DNA of 64,000 nt from Zoogloea sp016790385 (GCF_041916735.1 NZ_JAYRYY010000010.1); one strand, 5' to 3'. Shown: positions 44,527-52,826, numbered from the stretch's first letter. Notes: generated by a model from the letters alone, not told the origin. Translations and numbers: made by a program.

Positions 44527-45464
44527 TATCTCTTCCCCTCGCCCGCTACCGCCTCGACTTCACCGTCACCACGCCTCTCACCCTGCCCGCCTTCGCCGGC
44601 TCCACCCTGCGCGGCGCATTCGGCGGGGCACTACGCGCCAGCGCCTGCATGACCAAGGCCAAGAGCTGCGACGGCTGCCCGTTGCTCGCCTCCTGCCCCT
44701 ATGCCGTGGTCTTCGAGCCGCGCCCGCCCTCGGCTGAACATCCGTTGCAGGATTTCAATCAGATCCCCCGCGCCTACGTCATCGAGCCGCCCCAGTGGGG
44801 CGAAAAAACCTATGCGCCTGGCGAAACCCTGAGTTTTCACCTGGTGCTGGCGGGGCGCGTGGTCGAGCAGTTGCCGCTGATCCTGTGGGCGTTTCACAAG
44901 GGCTTTGAGCGTAGCGTTGGCCGGGGCGATGGCACAGCCACGCTGACGCAGGTTTGGCATGTGATCGGTAAAGACGCCACGCCGATCCTTGACGGCCCCG
45001 GCGGCAACATCGCCCGGCATGCAACCACCGTGCCGCCGGTGCCCGACTTTGCCGGCGACGCAGTCACCCTGCATTTCGACTCGCCGCTGCGTCTGCAAAC
45101 CAACGGCCGCCGCGCCACGGCAGAAGAATTCACCCCGCGCAAGCTGCTCATGAGATTGGTCGGACGCATCGCGCTGATCCACGAATTCCACGGCGCGGGC
45201 CCGTTGCCGCTGAATTTCAAGGCCCTTGCGGCGCAGGCCGAAACGCTCGGGAGCGACAAGCAACTCAAATGGCGCGACTGGAGCCGCTACTCCAGCCGTC
45301 AGCAGCAGAAGATCGACCTGGGAGGCGTCATCGGTAGCTGGCGCCTGACCGGTGAGATCGCCCCCTTCATTCCGTTCCTGTATCTGGGGCAATGGCTCCA
45401 TGTGGGCAAGGAAGCCACCTTCGGCCTGGGTGGGTACAGGCTGGAGTTTCCATCAGGCGCCTGA
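44505..45464 (+). CDS. cas6: Cas6 pre-crRNA endoribonuclease
   Basis: Cleaves the repeat to release crRNA with an 8-nt 5' handle. The 319-residue protein has the N-terminal RAMP strand (ARYRLDFTVTTPLTLPAFAGSTLRG split over residues 13-37), a four-Cys cluster (CDGCPLLASCPYAVVF), and a C-terminal glycine-rich loop (LHVGKEATFGLGGYRLEF). This is the Cys-rich Cas6 class typical of type III loci. The repeat ends ATTAAGAC, a plausible handle. Overlap with vapC ties its translation to that gene. Confidence 0.88.
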   Translation: MHSATVVISLPLARYRLDFTVTTPLTLPAFAGSTLRGAFGGALRASACMTKAKSCDGCPLLASCPYAVVFEPRPPSAEHPLQDFNQIPRAYVIEPPQWGEKTYAPGETLSFHLVLAGRVVEQLPLILWAFHKGFERSVGRGDGTATLTQVWHVIGKDATPILDGPGGNIARHATTVPPVPDFAGDAVTLHFDSPLRLQTNGRRATAEEFTPRKLLMRLVGRIALIHEFHGAGPLPLNFKALAAQAETLGSDKQLKWRDWSRYSSRQQQKIDLGGVIGSWRLTGEIAPFIPFLYLGQWLHVGKEATFGLGGYRLEFPSGA

Positions 45465-45471
45465 TCAATCC

Positions 45472-46638
45472 ATGACTACACTCATCAGTTTTCTGGGCAA
45501 GAGTCGCGTAGATGCTCGAACCGGCTATCGCACGGCCCGTTACCGCTTCGATTCAGGCTTTGCCCGGGATGTCCCATTCTTCGGCATGGCACTGGTTGAA
45601 TATCTCAAACCTGAGCGCCTGGTGCTTGTGGGCACGACCGGAAGCATGTGGGACGTTTTTTTCGAACAGCAGTCCTCACCGGACGATGATCTATTGCCCC
45701 TGATCGACGCTGTCAGTACCGAAAGGGTTACTGCGGACCTTCTCGCCGCAAACGAATCCCATCTGTCATCCCGACTCGGAATCCCTGTCACCTGTCTGCT
45801 GGTTCCCTACGCCCGTGACACAGCCGAGCAGTCCGCACTCCTTGGTTCGGTTGCAAAAACCGTGCGGCCAGGTGAGGAAGTTGTCATCGACGTCACCCAC
45901 GGCTTTCGGCATCTCCCCATGCTGGCGCTGGTCGCCGCACGCTACCTTACCCACGTGCGGCAAGTGAAGGTCGATGAGCTTTACTACGGCGCCCTGGAAA
46001 TGACTCCACCGGATGGCGAGACACCCGTGCTTCGATTGGGGGGAATGCTGCAAATGCTTGACTGGGTGGAAGCCCTATCGACCTACGAAAAAGACGGTGA
46101 CTACGGCGTGTTCTCGACGCTCCTGGCGGATGACGGCATGGACCCGAAGCGGGCTCAGCTCCTATCCAAGGCAGCCTTCTTTGAGCGCAGCAGCAACCCG
46201 GTGAAGGCCCGGGAAACGCTCACCAGCGTCTTCGAATCGGTCAATGCCCACGAAGGCGCCCTGGGCAAGCTCTTCCGGGACGAGCTCTCACAGCGCATTA
46301 GCTGGTTCAAGACAGGCCATCGGGCGGATTGGGAGCTGGCCTTGTCAGACGCCTACTTCAAACGGAAGGACTACTTCCGGGCGACGACCTATCTCTATGA
46401 GGCGTTTGTCACCCGAGCCACCTTCGCCCTCAAACTCGACACCCAGAATTTCGACAACAGGGAAGAAGCATTCTCCGAGGATCTGAAACGCATGCCGGAG
46501 GCCAAGCAGCTCAAAAACCTTCGCAATGCCGTTGCCCATGGCTTGCGACACCGGGACGACAAGGACACCAACGTCCTCAGCGATCAGTCGCTGCTTTCAG
46601 AAAAGCTCCGCTCCCTGCGCAAGAAACTTTTCAAGTAA
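45472..46638 (+). CDS. csx2: CARF-HEPN ribonuclease, Csx2/TM1812 family
   Basis: A likely cyclic-oligoadenylate-activated RNase, 388 residues. The N-terminal CARF domain contains the DxTHG signature DVTHGFRHLPML (Asp140). The helical C-terminal half ends with an RxxxxH HEPN active site, RNAVAH at residues 351-356. The architecture matches the Csx1/Csm6 group; on sensing the Cas10 product, such proteins cut RNA non-specifically and arrest the cell. The start is 7 bp after the cas6 stop. Its ring size preference (cA4 versus cA6) cannot be told. Confidence 0.88.
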   Translation: MTTLISFLGKSRVDARTGYRTARYRFDSGFARDVPFFGMALVEYLKPERLVLVGTTGSMWDVFFEQQSSPDDDLLPLIDAVSTERVTADLLAANESHLSSRLGIPVTCLLVPYARDTAEQSALLGSVAKTVRPGEEVVIDVTHGFRHLPMLALVAARYLTHVRQVKVDELYYGALEMTPPDGETPVLRLGGMLQMLDWVEALSTYEKDGDYGVFSTLLADDGMDPKRAQLLSKAAFFERSSNPVKARETLTSVFESVNAHEGALGKLFRDELSQRISWFKTGHRADWELALSDAYFKRKDYFRATTYLYEAFVTRATFALKLDTQNFDNREEAFSEDLKRMPEAKQLKNLRNAVAHGLRHRDDKDTNVLSDQSLLSEKLRSLRKKLFK

Positions 46639-46683
46639 AACCGTTGGTTCACTCCGACCTGAAGCCGCCCCTTGGTTGCGTAT

Positions 46684-47100
46684 TCAACACACCCGGATCT
46701 CCAAGCGCTTCCCCACCGCCTGCAAGGCCTTGGCAATGGTGTCGATCTTGGTTGAATGGCCAAGATCGACAATCCGCTGCACCTCCTGCGGGCGAGTGTG
46801 CATGCGGCGGGCCAGCTCGGCATTGCTGATGTTGGCCCCAACAAGCTCATTCAATAGAAGAACCTTGGCGGCAACGGACGCCGGAAGCTCGATCAACTGC
46901 TCACCCGGCTGCATGGCCGACGGAGCAGGCACACTGCGACGATCTTCAAAGTAAAAATCCATTGACGCAACCAGGGCGTCCTCAGCCATCGCCAACGCTT
47001 CTTCAAGCGTATCGCCCTGAGTCATTGCTTCGGGGATGTCACGAAAAGTGACGACAAACCCGCCTTCCTCGGCGGCCGAAAAGTGAGCTGGATAAAACAT
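46684..47100 (-). CDS. hicB: HicB-type antitoxin
   Basis: A 138-residue antitoxin with an N-terminal partial RNase-H fold (FYPAHFSAAEEGGFVVTFRDIPEAMTQGD in pieces over residues 2-30, EEALAMAEDAL) and a C-terminal helix-turn-helix (NISNAELARRMHTRPQEVQR). The ATG at 47100 is the family start. It follows hicA on the minus strand, opposite to the flanking cas genes. Confidence 0.9.
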   Translation of the reverse strand: MFYPAHFSAAEEGGFVVTFRDIPEAMTQGDTLEEALAMAEDALVASMDFYFEDRRSVPAPSAMQPGEQLIELPASVAAKVLLLNELVGANISNAELARRMHTRPQEVQRIVDLGHSTKIDTIAKALQAVGKRLEIRVC

Positions 47101-47174
47101 GAGTGAGTCTCCAAGTAGGTACTGAATCCGTATTTCGGCAAGTAGTGGTTTCAACAGTCCGCGACCCGCTACAG

Positions 47175-47351
47175 TCATTTGATGTCCAGTTGTCTCTTCA
47201 CCCCCTCAACCAGTCCTGTCTTCAGTTCAGCTGACGGATGTCTCGGCAAGGTTGTTTGCTTTCCGTTCAGATAGACCTTCAAGTGCCTGCTCCCGTCCTT
47301 GAACGTGGCCCCCTGCCTGGCCAGCCAACGGACAAACTCACTCTGCTTCAC
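47175..47351 (-). CDS. hicA: HicA-type mRNA interferase toxin
   Basis: A 58-residue double-stranded-RNA-binding-fold toxin. The GTG at 47351 has a GGAGGGG ribosome binding site and begins VKQSEFVRWLARQGATFKDG. The catalytic His23 is in GSRHLKVY, and the C-terminal HPSAELKTGLVEGVKRQL is typical. The in-frame sequence upstream of 47351 shows no homology. It is 74 bp upstream of hicB, and its start lies about 150 bp from the divergent cas2 start. Confidence 0.85.
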   Translation of the reverse strand: MKQSEFVRWLARQGATFKDGSRHLKVYLNGKQTTLPRHPSAELKTGLVEGVKRQLDIK

Positions 47352-47498
47352 CGCCCCTCCGATCTCTGATGCGCCCAACAGAGTGTAAACAAATTTGCTT
47401 ACTCTCTCCATACCACTACGCTGCAAGCTTGCCGCCCCCAGCCCCGCTTCCCAGTCAGCCCATACTCGCCCCAGCTTCCCGAAACCGGAGACAAGAGC

Positions 47499-47783
47499 AT
47501 GGCCCAGCGGGACTTCTATCTGGCGGCCTACGACGTCACCCACCCTCGCCGCCTGGCCGCGGCGCTGGCGCTCGTCAGGGGCTACACCACGGGCGGCCAG
47601 AAGTCCGTTCATGAGGTTTTTCTGAACCGAGCCGAGCGCAGTGAGCTGCTACACAGCATGGCGCTACTCCTGGACGAGGACAGCGACCGCTTCTTTCTCC
47701 TGCGCCTTGACCCCCGGGCGCGAACCTACGCCCTTGGGCTGGCAGCCCAGCCCAAAGACCCCGACTACTTCTACGTGGGATAA
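47499..47783 (+). CDS. cas2: Cas2 (first copy)
   Basis: Integrase structural subunit, 94 residues. It has the ferredoxin fold start YLAAYDVTHPRRLAAALAL with the usual Asp after the first strand, and the HEVFLNRAER and FFLLRLDPRA strands. It is 4 bp before the catalytically complete cas1, with which it presumably forms the spacer integrase. It is less like textbook Cas2 than the second copy. Confidence 0.88.
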   Translation: MAQRDFYLAAYDVTHPRRLAAALALVRGYTTGGQKSVHEVFLNRAERSELLHSMALLLDEDSDRFFLLRLDPRARTYALGLAAQPKDPDYFYVG

Positions 47784-47787
47784 CACC

Positions 47788-48777
47788 ATGGCCACCCTCC
47801 TCCTCGACCGCGCCGACCTTGAAGCACGCATGTCCGATGGCGCCCTCGCCCTCTACGAGAACGGCACGCGCACCCAGACCGTGCCGCTTCGCCTGCTGGA
47901 GCGTGTAGTCATTCAGGGCGCCCGCACAAAACTCGACACCAGCGTACTGCTCAAGCTGGCCGAGGCAGGGGTACCCACCCTTCTTCTCAGCCCGCGGGCC
48001 GGCCGTCAGGTTGCTGTCATCCTTGGCCCCCAGCACAACGATGCCGCCATTCGGCTCGCACAGGCCCGCCGCGTGACCGACGACGCATTCTGTGCCGACT
48101 GGGCCAGGCGGATGGTCACGGCCAAACTACGTCGACAGCACCGCCTGCTGACGCACGCGGAAGCCCGTCGCCCCGATCTTCGCAAAGCCCTCTTTGATGC
48201 CCGGGAGGGCGTTGCCAACGCACTGAACCAACTTTCGCCCAACAGCGACACGCCACCCTGCGCCCGCCTGAGAGGCCTTGAGGGCAGCGCCGCACGGGCC
48301 TACTTTGGCGGCTACACCGCACTCTTCGCGCCTCAACTGGGCTTTACCGGCCGCAACCGCCGTCCGCCTCGCGACCCGGTGAACGCCTGCCTTTCTCTGG
48401 CCTACACGCTACTGCACTTTGAAGCGGTGCGTGCGGCCCATGGCGCCGGCCTTGACCCACTACTCGGCTTCTATCACCGACCCAGTTTCGGCAGGGAATC
48501 CCTCGCCTGCGACCTGATCGAGCCACTGCGCCCCAGCGTCGACGAATGGTTGTGGAACCAGTTCACCTCAGGCCCCCTGCGCCCGGAACACTTCAGCAGC
48601 GACAAGGGCGCCTGCCTCCTGGGCAAAGCCGGGCGAGCCCACTTCTACGCCCAGTGGGAAGCATGTGCACCGCCCCTGCGGCGATGGCTGAGACAAACCA
48701 GCAGACATCTGTCCCGAAGCCTGCGCAGTGAAGGCCTGCCCTGGCTCGGCAACGATCTGGACGACGAAGGGTTCTAG
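47788..48777 (+). CDS. cas1: Cas1 integrase with intact active site
   Basis: Catalytic subunit of spacer acquisition, 329 residues. The N-terminal beta domain (VPLRLLERVVIQGARTKLDT) is followed by the helical domain. The metal ligands are present: Glu165 in LRGLEGSAARAYF, His230 in GFYHRPSFGR and Asp242 in SLACDLIEPLRP. It starts at ATG 47788, 4 bp after cas2, and is followed 2 bp later by a second, divergent cas1-like gene. Confidence 0.95.
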   Translation: MATLLLDRADLEARMSDGALALYENGTRTQTVPLRLLERVVIQGARTKLDTSVLLKLAEAGVPTLLLSPRAGRQVAVILGPQHNDAAIRLAQARRVTDDAFCADWARRMVTAKLRRQHRLLTHAEARRPDLRKALFDAREGVANALNQLSPNSDTPPCARLRGLEGSAARAYFGGYTALFAPQLGFTGRNRRPPRDPVNACLSLAYTLLHFEAVRAAHGAGLDPLLGFYHRPSFGRESLACDLIEPLRPSVDEWLWNQFTSGPLRPEHFSSDKGACLLGKAGRAHFYAQWEACAPPLRRWLRQTSRHLSRSLRSEGLPWLGNDLDDEGF

Positions 48778-48779
48778 CG

Positions 48780-49571
48780 ATGCCAAACCGCGCCCACAGC
48801 GGTCTTTCAAGTGGCACGCCCGACCGCAAGCCGCTCTATCTTTTCGCGGGCGCGCGGATCGACGCCGGCAGCGATCACCTCGTCCTGCGCCGAGACGGCA
48901 CAGCCCCCCAGCGCTTCCCGGTTGCACGCATCACCCGCATCATCTGCAACCATCAGGCATCCTGGAGCGGTCAGGCGCTCTCACTCTGCCTCACCGAAGG
49001 CATCGCCATCACCTGGATTGACGGGCATGGACACGCCATCGGCAGTGCCCAGAGCAACCATCACCGCCCATGCAACCTGGCGACCCTGATCGAAACCTAC
49101 CTGGAACTACAGGACTGGCCCCAGCGTTTCGCAAACTGGCTCGCCCACCGGCGGCTCGACCTCCTTTTGACCTGCGCGCGGAGAGCCAGCTCCGAAGAGC
49201 ACCCCATGGAGAAAGAGGTATTTCAGGAACTCAAGCGCCAGTTTGTCTACAACGGCAACCACCCGCTGGCCTTCGAGCCTGAAGGTGAAGGCTTCTGCCA
49301 CGCCTTGACGGTTGACCACCTGAATCGAGCGCAACTGCAAGCCACCTACTGGGGCTTCGATGCCAGCCCCTTCGAACTCGCCAAACACCTGGCCGCCCTG
49401 CTCTGGGCAGAGCTGAATCTGGAGTGCGGCACGCTTTCGGCCAGCGCCGACCACTGCACCATTGTCGCCCGCCTGTTCGAGAGCTGGGCGCATCAGAGGG
49501 AAGCCCAGCTGCAAAATCACTTGCGCGACCTCAAGTGCCACCTCGCCCGGGAGGTCAATACATGGCAATGA
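48780..49571 (+). CDS. Divergent second Cas1-like protein lacking the usual catalytic motif
   Basis: A 263-residue protein. Its N-terminal half resembles the Cas1 beta domain (RFPVARITRIICNHQASWSG, LSLCLTEGIAITWIDGHGHAIG), and the rest is helical (GNHPLAFEPEGEGFCHALTV, FELAKHLAALLWAELNLECG). Nothing equivalent to the E-G-x-x-A-R and GFxHxxxxGRxSLAxD segments of the preceding Cas1 is visible, and it is about 65 residues shorter. It may be a non-catalytic partner in an unusual integrase, or a relic. It is 2 bp after cas1 and overlaps the second cas2 by 10 bp. Confidence 0.7.
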   Translation: MPNRAHSGLSSGTPDRKPLYLFAGARIDAGSDHLVLRRDGTAPQRFPVARITRIICNHQASWSGQALSLCLTEGIAITWIDGHGHAIGSAQSNHHRPCNLATLIETYLELQDWPQRFANWLAHRRLDLLLTCARRASSEEHPMEKEVFQELKRQFVYNGNHPLAFEPEGEGFCHALTVDHLNRAQLQATYWGFDASPFELAKHLAALLWAELNLECGTLSASADHCTIVARLFESWAHQREAQLQNHLRDLKCHLAREVNTWQ

Positions 49572-49891
49572 ACGCACCCTGCGGCTGGCTGGTCACCTAC
49601 GACATTGCCAACCCACGCAGGCTCGCCCGCCTGCACCGGTTCATGGTCAAGCAGGCCACACCCATCCAATACTCGGTTTTTCACTTTGAGGGCAGCCCCG
49701 GGGAAATGGGCCGCCTCATCAAGGAAATCGAAGCCTATATCGACCCAAGAGCAGACGACGTTCGCGCCTACGCCTTACCAACGGAGCTTTCCATCGACAC
49801 ATACGGAAAAGGGAAGAGCATCCAGGGCGCGGCGCTGCTCTCCGCCTGCACGCCCTATGTACAGAAGCTATTGCAAGCAACCGCCAAGTGA
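49562..49891 (+). CDS. cas2: Cas2 (second copy)
   Basis: A 109-residue Cas2 with clear family strands: GWLVTYDIANPRRLARLHRF, QYSVFHFEGSPGEMGRLIKE and DDVRAYALPT. The ATG at 49562 has a GGAGG site 7 bp upstream; ATG 49568 is an alternative that would overlap the previous stop as ATGA. It is the last protein gene before the array leader. The pairing of two Cas2 copies with two Cas1 forms is unusual. Confidence 0.9.
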   Translation: MAMNAPCGWLVTYDIANPRRLARLHRFMVKQATPIQYSVFHFEGSPGEMGRLIKEIEAYIDPRADDVRAYALPTELSIDTYGKGKSIQGAALLSACTPYVQKLLQATAK

Positions 49892-50011
49892 TACGATCCC
49901 GCCATGAAAAGCGGCAAATATCCGCCACAACAATCCACTCCGTACACTAACGAAAAGTGTGGCACCCCGCTCTTCAACAATCTGAATTCATTCACGTTAT
50001 TTGAGATAGCG
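49892..50011 (+). promoter_or_regulatory. CRISPR leader
   Basis: About 120 bp between the second cas2 and the first repeat, more AT-rich than its surroundings near the array (TCTGAATTCATTCACGTTAT and TTTGAGATAGC just before repeat 1). It lies at the end opposite to the degenerate repeat, so it should hold the array promoter and the integration signal. Confidence 0.7.
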
Positions 50012-51175
50012 GTCCGGACTGATGCCCTGATCTGAAAGGGATTAAGACGTCCGCCCCACCTGAATATTCACGTCGTATTCCGTCCGGACTGATGCCCTGA
50101 TCTGAAAGGGATTAAGACATCGCGTTTCGTTCCACACGGCTCATCTTCGCAGTCCGGACTGATGCCCTGATCTGAAAGGGATTAAGACCCGACGGTATGC
50201 CCGATAGCATCGGCAACGAGGCAGTCCGGACTGATGCCCTGATCTGAAAGGGATTAAGACGTCTTTGCCATGATTCTGTTCCCTTATCGTGTTGTCCGGA
50301 CTGATGCCCTGATCTGAAAGGGATTAAGACCAGTTCTTTGCAGCAGTATTCTCGCCGGGCCGCGGTCCGGACTGATGCCCTGATCTGAAAGGGATTAAGA
50401 CAACGATGGCACTGTTCAATGTTCCATAGCTTCGTCCGGACTGATGCCCTGATCTGAAAGGGATTAAGACGACGTAGAAATTTGTTGACGCAGAAAGGGG
50501 GGTCCGGACTGATGCCCTGATCTGAAAGGGATTAAGACCACGTAGCTTTGTAGGGCGCTTGCTACGCTGGGTCCGGACTGATGCCCTGATCTGAAAGGGA
50601 TTAAGACTTTGGGTGTTGCCACTCATACCGCATCATTGCCGGGGTCCGGACTGATGCCCTGATCTGAAAGGGATTAAGACCGGCCGGCGGCGGTAGCATC
50701 AATCACGCACTGGAGGTCCGGACTGATGCCCTGATCTGAAAGGGATTAAGACGACGGTGGCCGTATCCTTTGCCTCGCATGCTCGGTCCGGACTGATGCC
50801 CTGATCTGAAAGGGATTAAGACCATCGGGCGCGAGCTCAATGGGTCGCTCAATACCGTCCGGACTGATGCCCTGATCTGAAAGGGATTAAGACAACTCGC
50901 TGCCCGGGTATCCGTCGTAGTCGTCGGTCCGGACTGATGCCCTGATCTGAAAGGGATTAAGACGCGGGCTTGTCAGCTTCTTCGCGCAGCGCGGCAGTCC
51001 GGACTGATGCCCTGATCTGAAAGGGATTAAGACTCGGCAAACAAAACGAATAATGCGGACTCGCAGGGTCCGGACTGATGCCCTGATCTGAAAGGGATTA
51101 AGACTTTGCAGAATGTTCGGATGGCGCGACACAAAGCGTCCAGACTGACGCCCCGCCCCAAAGCAGCAAGAAGAC
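50012..51175 (+). CRISPR. CRISPR array: 16 intact repeats plus one degenerate terminal repeat, 16 spacers
   Basis: The 37-nt repeat begins GTCCGGACTGATGCCC and ends GGGATTAAGAC, starting at 50012, 50082, 50152, 50224, 50294, 50365, 50434, 50502, 50571, 50644, 50716, 50786, 50857, 50927, 50997 and 51068; these sixteen appear identical. Spacers are 31-36 nt. A seventeenth, degenerate repeat is at 51138-51175 (GTCCAGACTGACGCC start, AAGAAGAC end). Decay at the right end, the AT-rich leader at the left end and the 3' octamer ATTAAGAC, which resembles the type III 5' handle, all support plus-strand transcription, away from cas1-cas2. Confidence 0.98.
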
Positions 51176-51193
51176 CGACGCGATGAAGCCCCT

Positions 51194-51541
51194 CTACATT
51201 TCCCGCGTGATCAACATGAACGAGTAGCCAACCTGCTCAACCTCTTCCACACTTACCAGCACCTGCCCCTCGCCGAGGCGGCGGGCCAGGCGGAGCACCA
51301 AAGCCTGCTGCCCGGGCAACTGGACACACGCCCTCCTGCACATCGGGCATTCAATGTTCAGCAAGCGGGATATCAACTCTGCGGTCGGGGCATGCCCGAT
51401 GGCGCTGAAGAAACCCTGCGTCCCGACGAGGGCACGCGCTTCGGGAAGACTCAGTGTGCTGCTGCGAAACAGGCCCTCTGCGGTGATGATTGGCGCGTTG
51501 AGCAGCCAAATTGGCCCTTCAGTCGGGAAAGATGAAGTCAT
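51194..51541 (-). CDS. crn2: DUF1874 ring nuclease, Crn2/AcrIII-1 family
   Basis: A 115-residue protein of the family that includes viral anti-CRISPR AcrIII-1 and cellular Crn2, which linearise cyclic tetra-adenylate. It shows WLLNAPIITAEGLF, the active-site segment FFSAIGHAPTAELISRLL (His50, matching the catalytic His47 of AcrIII-1), CVQLPGQQALVLRLARRL and VEEVEQVGYSFMLITR. The ATG at 51541 is the family start. It is divergent from the CARF gene (113 bp between start codons) and converges on the array, 18 bp past the last repeat. It probably switches off the cA4 signal made by Cas10. Confidence 0.88.
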   Translation of the reverse strand: MTSSFPTEGPIWLLNAPIITAEGLFRSSTLSLPEARALVGTQGFFSAIGHAPTAELISRLLNIECPMCRRACVQLPGQQALVLRLARRLGEGQVLVSVEEVEQVGYSFMLITREM

Positions 51542-51654
51542 TTCGCCATATTTGCGCAAGCAGGTGGTGTGATCGCTACCTTGCAAGCTTGCATACCGCC
51601 GCGCCCGTGAGCTGCGCCTTAGAATGTGGATTCCTCCGCACATCACCCCTCCGA

Positions 51655-52788
51655 ATGGTCCCCGCCCCCTCACCCAAGCGCATTCTCCTGGCCGTCACCG
51701 GCCTCACGCCCCAGATCGTTACCGAAACGCTGTATGCCCTGGCCTGCCGTGACACCGACCCATGGGTTCCCCACGAGATTCACCTGATCACCACGACCGC
51801 TGGCGCCGAAAGCGCCCGGCTCAACCTTCTGCATGGGAACGGCTGGTTCCATTGCCTGCGCCGTGACTACGATCTCCCCGAAATTGCCTTTCCGGTCAAG
51901 AACATTCATGTTCTGCGGGACGCGGCAGGCGCACCGCTGGACGACATCCGAACCCAGGCCCAGAACACCTTGGCCGCAGATTTCATCATGGACAAGGTTC
52001 GTGAACTCACCAAAGTACCATCCCACGAGCTGCATGTGTCGATTGCGGGCGGGCGCAAAACCATGGGCTATTACCTGGGCTATGCCCTGTCCCTGTATGG
52101 CCGCCCCCAGGATCGCCTGTCCCATGTGCTGGTTTCCGACCCCTATGAAACCAACCGGGATTTCTATTATCCGACCCCCTACGATCATCCAATTCACGGT
52201 AGCCGGGGCAACAAGGACGTGACAGTGAATGCGCGCAACGCGCGGGTGGAGCTAGCGGACATTCCGTTTGTGCGTCTGCGTGAAGGCTTGCCGGCGCGGC
52301 TGCGCGAGGGGAATGCCACGTTCTCGCAAGTAGTGGGCGCGGCCAACCGGAGCCTGGACGAACCCCGGCTCGTCCTCAACGTGGCCCAGCGCCAAGTGTG
52401 GGCCGATGAGGTGGAGATCAAACTCAGCGAAACGGAGTTTCTGCTCCTGCTATGGCTGGCCCAACGCGGCCAGCGGGAGGAAGCGGATACGGACTGGTCA
52501 TCCGACACCATGGTCGATGAGTTCCTCGAGCTGGCAAGACAGGTGCTGAAAGAGATGAGCAGCGCCTATGAACGCATCGAATCGGCACTGCTGCAGAATC
52601 GCTCGATTGCCATCAAGACGGCCAAATACTTCGAGCCCCACAAGTCGCGGATCAAGAAGGCCTTTGTCGCGATGCTGGGGGAGCAGGCGGCCAAGCGCTA
52701 CCTGATCGTTCGCCAGCGTGGCGAAGACGCCGCCCTCTACTTTCTGCCGCTGGGTGCACAACAGATTGAGATCCGTGAAGATCGCTGA
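51655..52788 (+). CDS. CARF-winged-helix CRISPR protein, NE0113 family
   Basis: A 377-residue protein. The N-terminal domain (ILLAVTGLTPQIVTETLYAL; VSIAGGRKTMGYYLGYALSL) is the CARF-like domain of the CRISPR-associated NE0113 family. The C-terminal part contains an OmpR-like winged-helix segment (WADEVEIKLSETEFLLLLWL) and a long helical section ending with a basic wing. A cyclic-oligoadenylate-controlled transcription factor or a ring nuclease is the most reasonable reading. It starts divergently from crn2 and ends 38 bp before hypA. Confidence 0.82.
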   Translation: MVPAPSPKRILLAVTGLTPQIVTETLYALACRDTDPWVPHEIHLITTTAGAESARLNLLHGNGWFHCLRRDYDLPEIAFPVKNIHVLRDAAGAPLDDIRTQAQNTLAADFIMDKVRELTKVPSHELHVSIAGGRKTMGYYLGYALSLYGRPQDRLSHVLVSDPYETNRDFYYPTPYDHPIHGSRGNKDVTVNARNARVELADIPFVRLREGLPARLREGNATFSQVVGAANRSLDEPRLVLNVAQRQVWADEVEIKLSETEFLLLLWLAQRGQREEADTDWSSDTMVDEFLELARQVLKEMSSAYERIESALLQNRSIAIKTAKYFEPHKSRIKKAFVAMLGEQAAKRYLIVRQRGEDAALYFLPLGAQQIEIREDR

Positions 52789-52826
52789 GAGGATGTACTC
52801 CCTGCCCGGCACACTGGAATACACCG

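Noticed and set aside
50324..51132. Open frames running through the CRISPR array with repeated peptide RASVRT
   Set aside because: They are produced by the repeat periodicity on the minus strand and have no start signals or domains.
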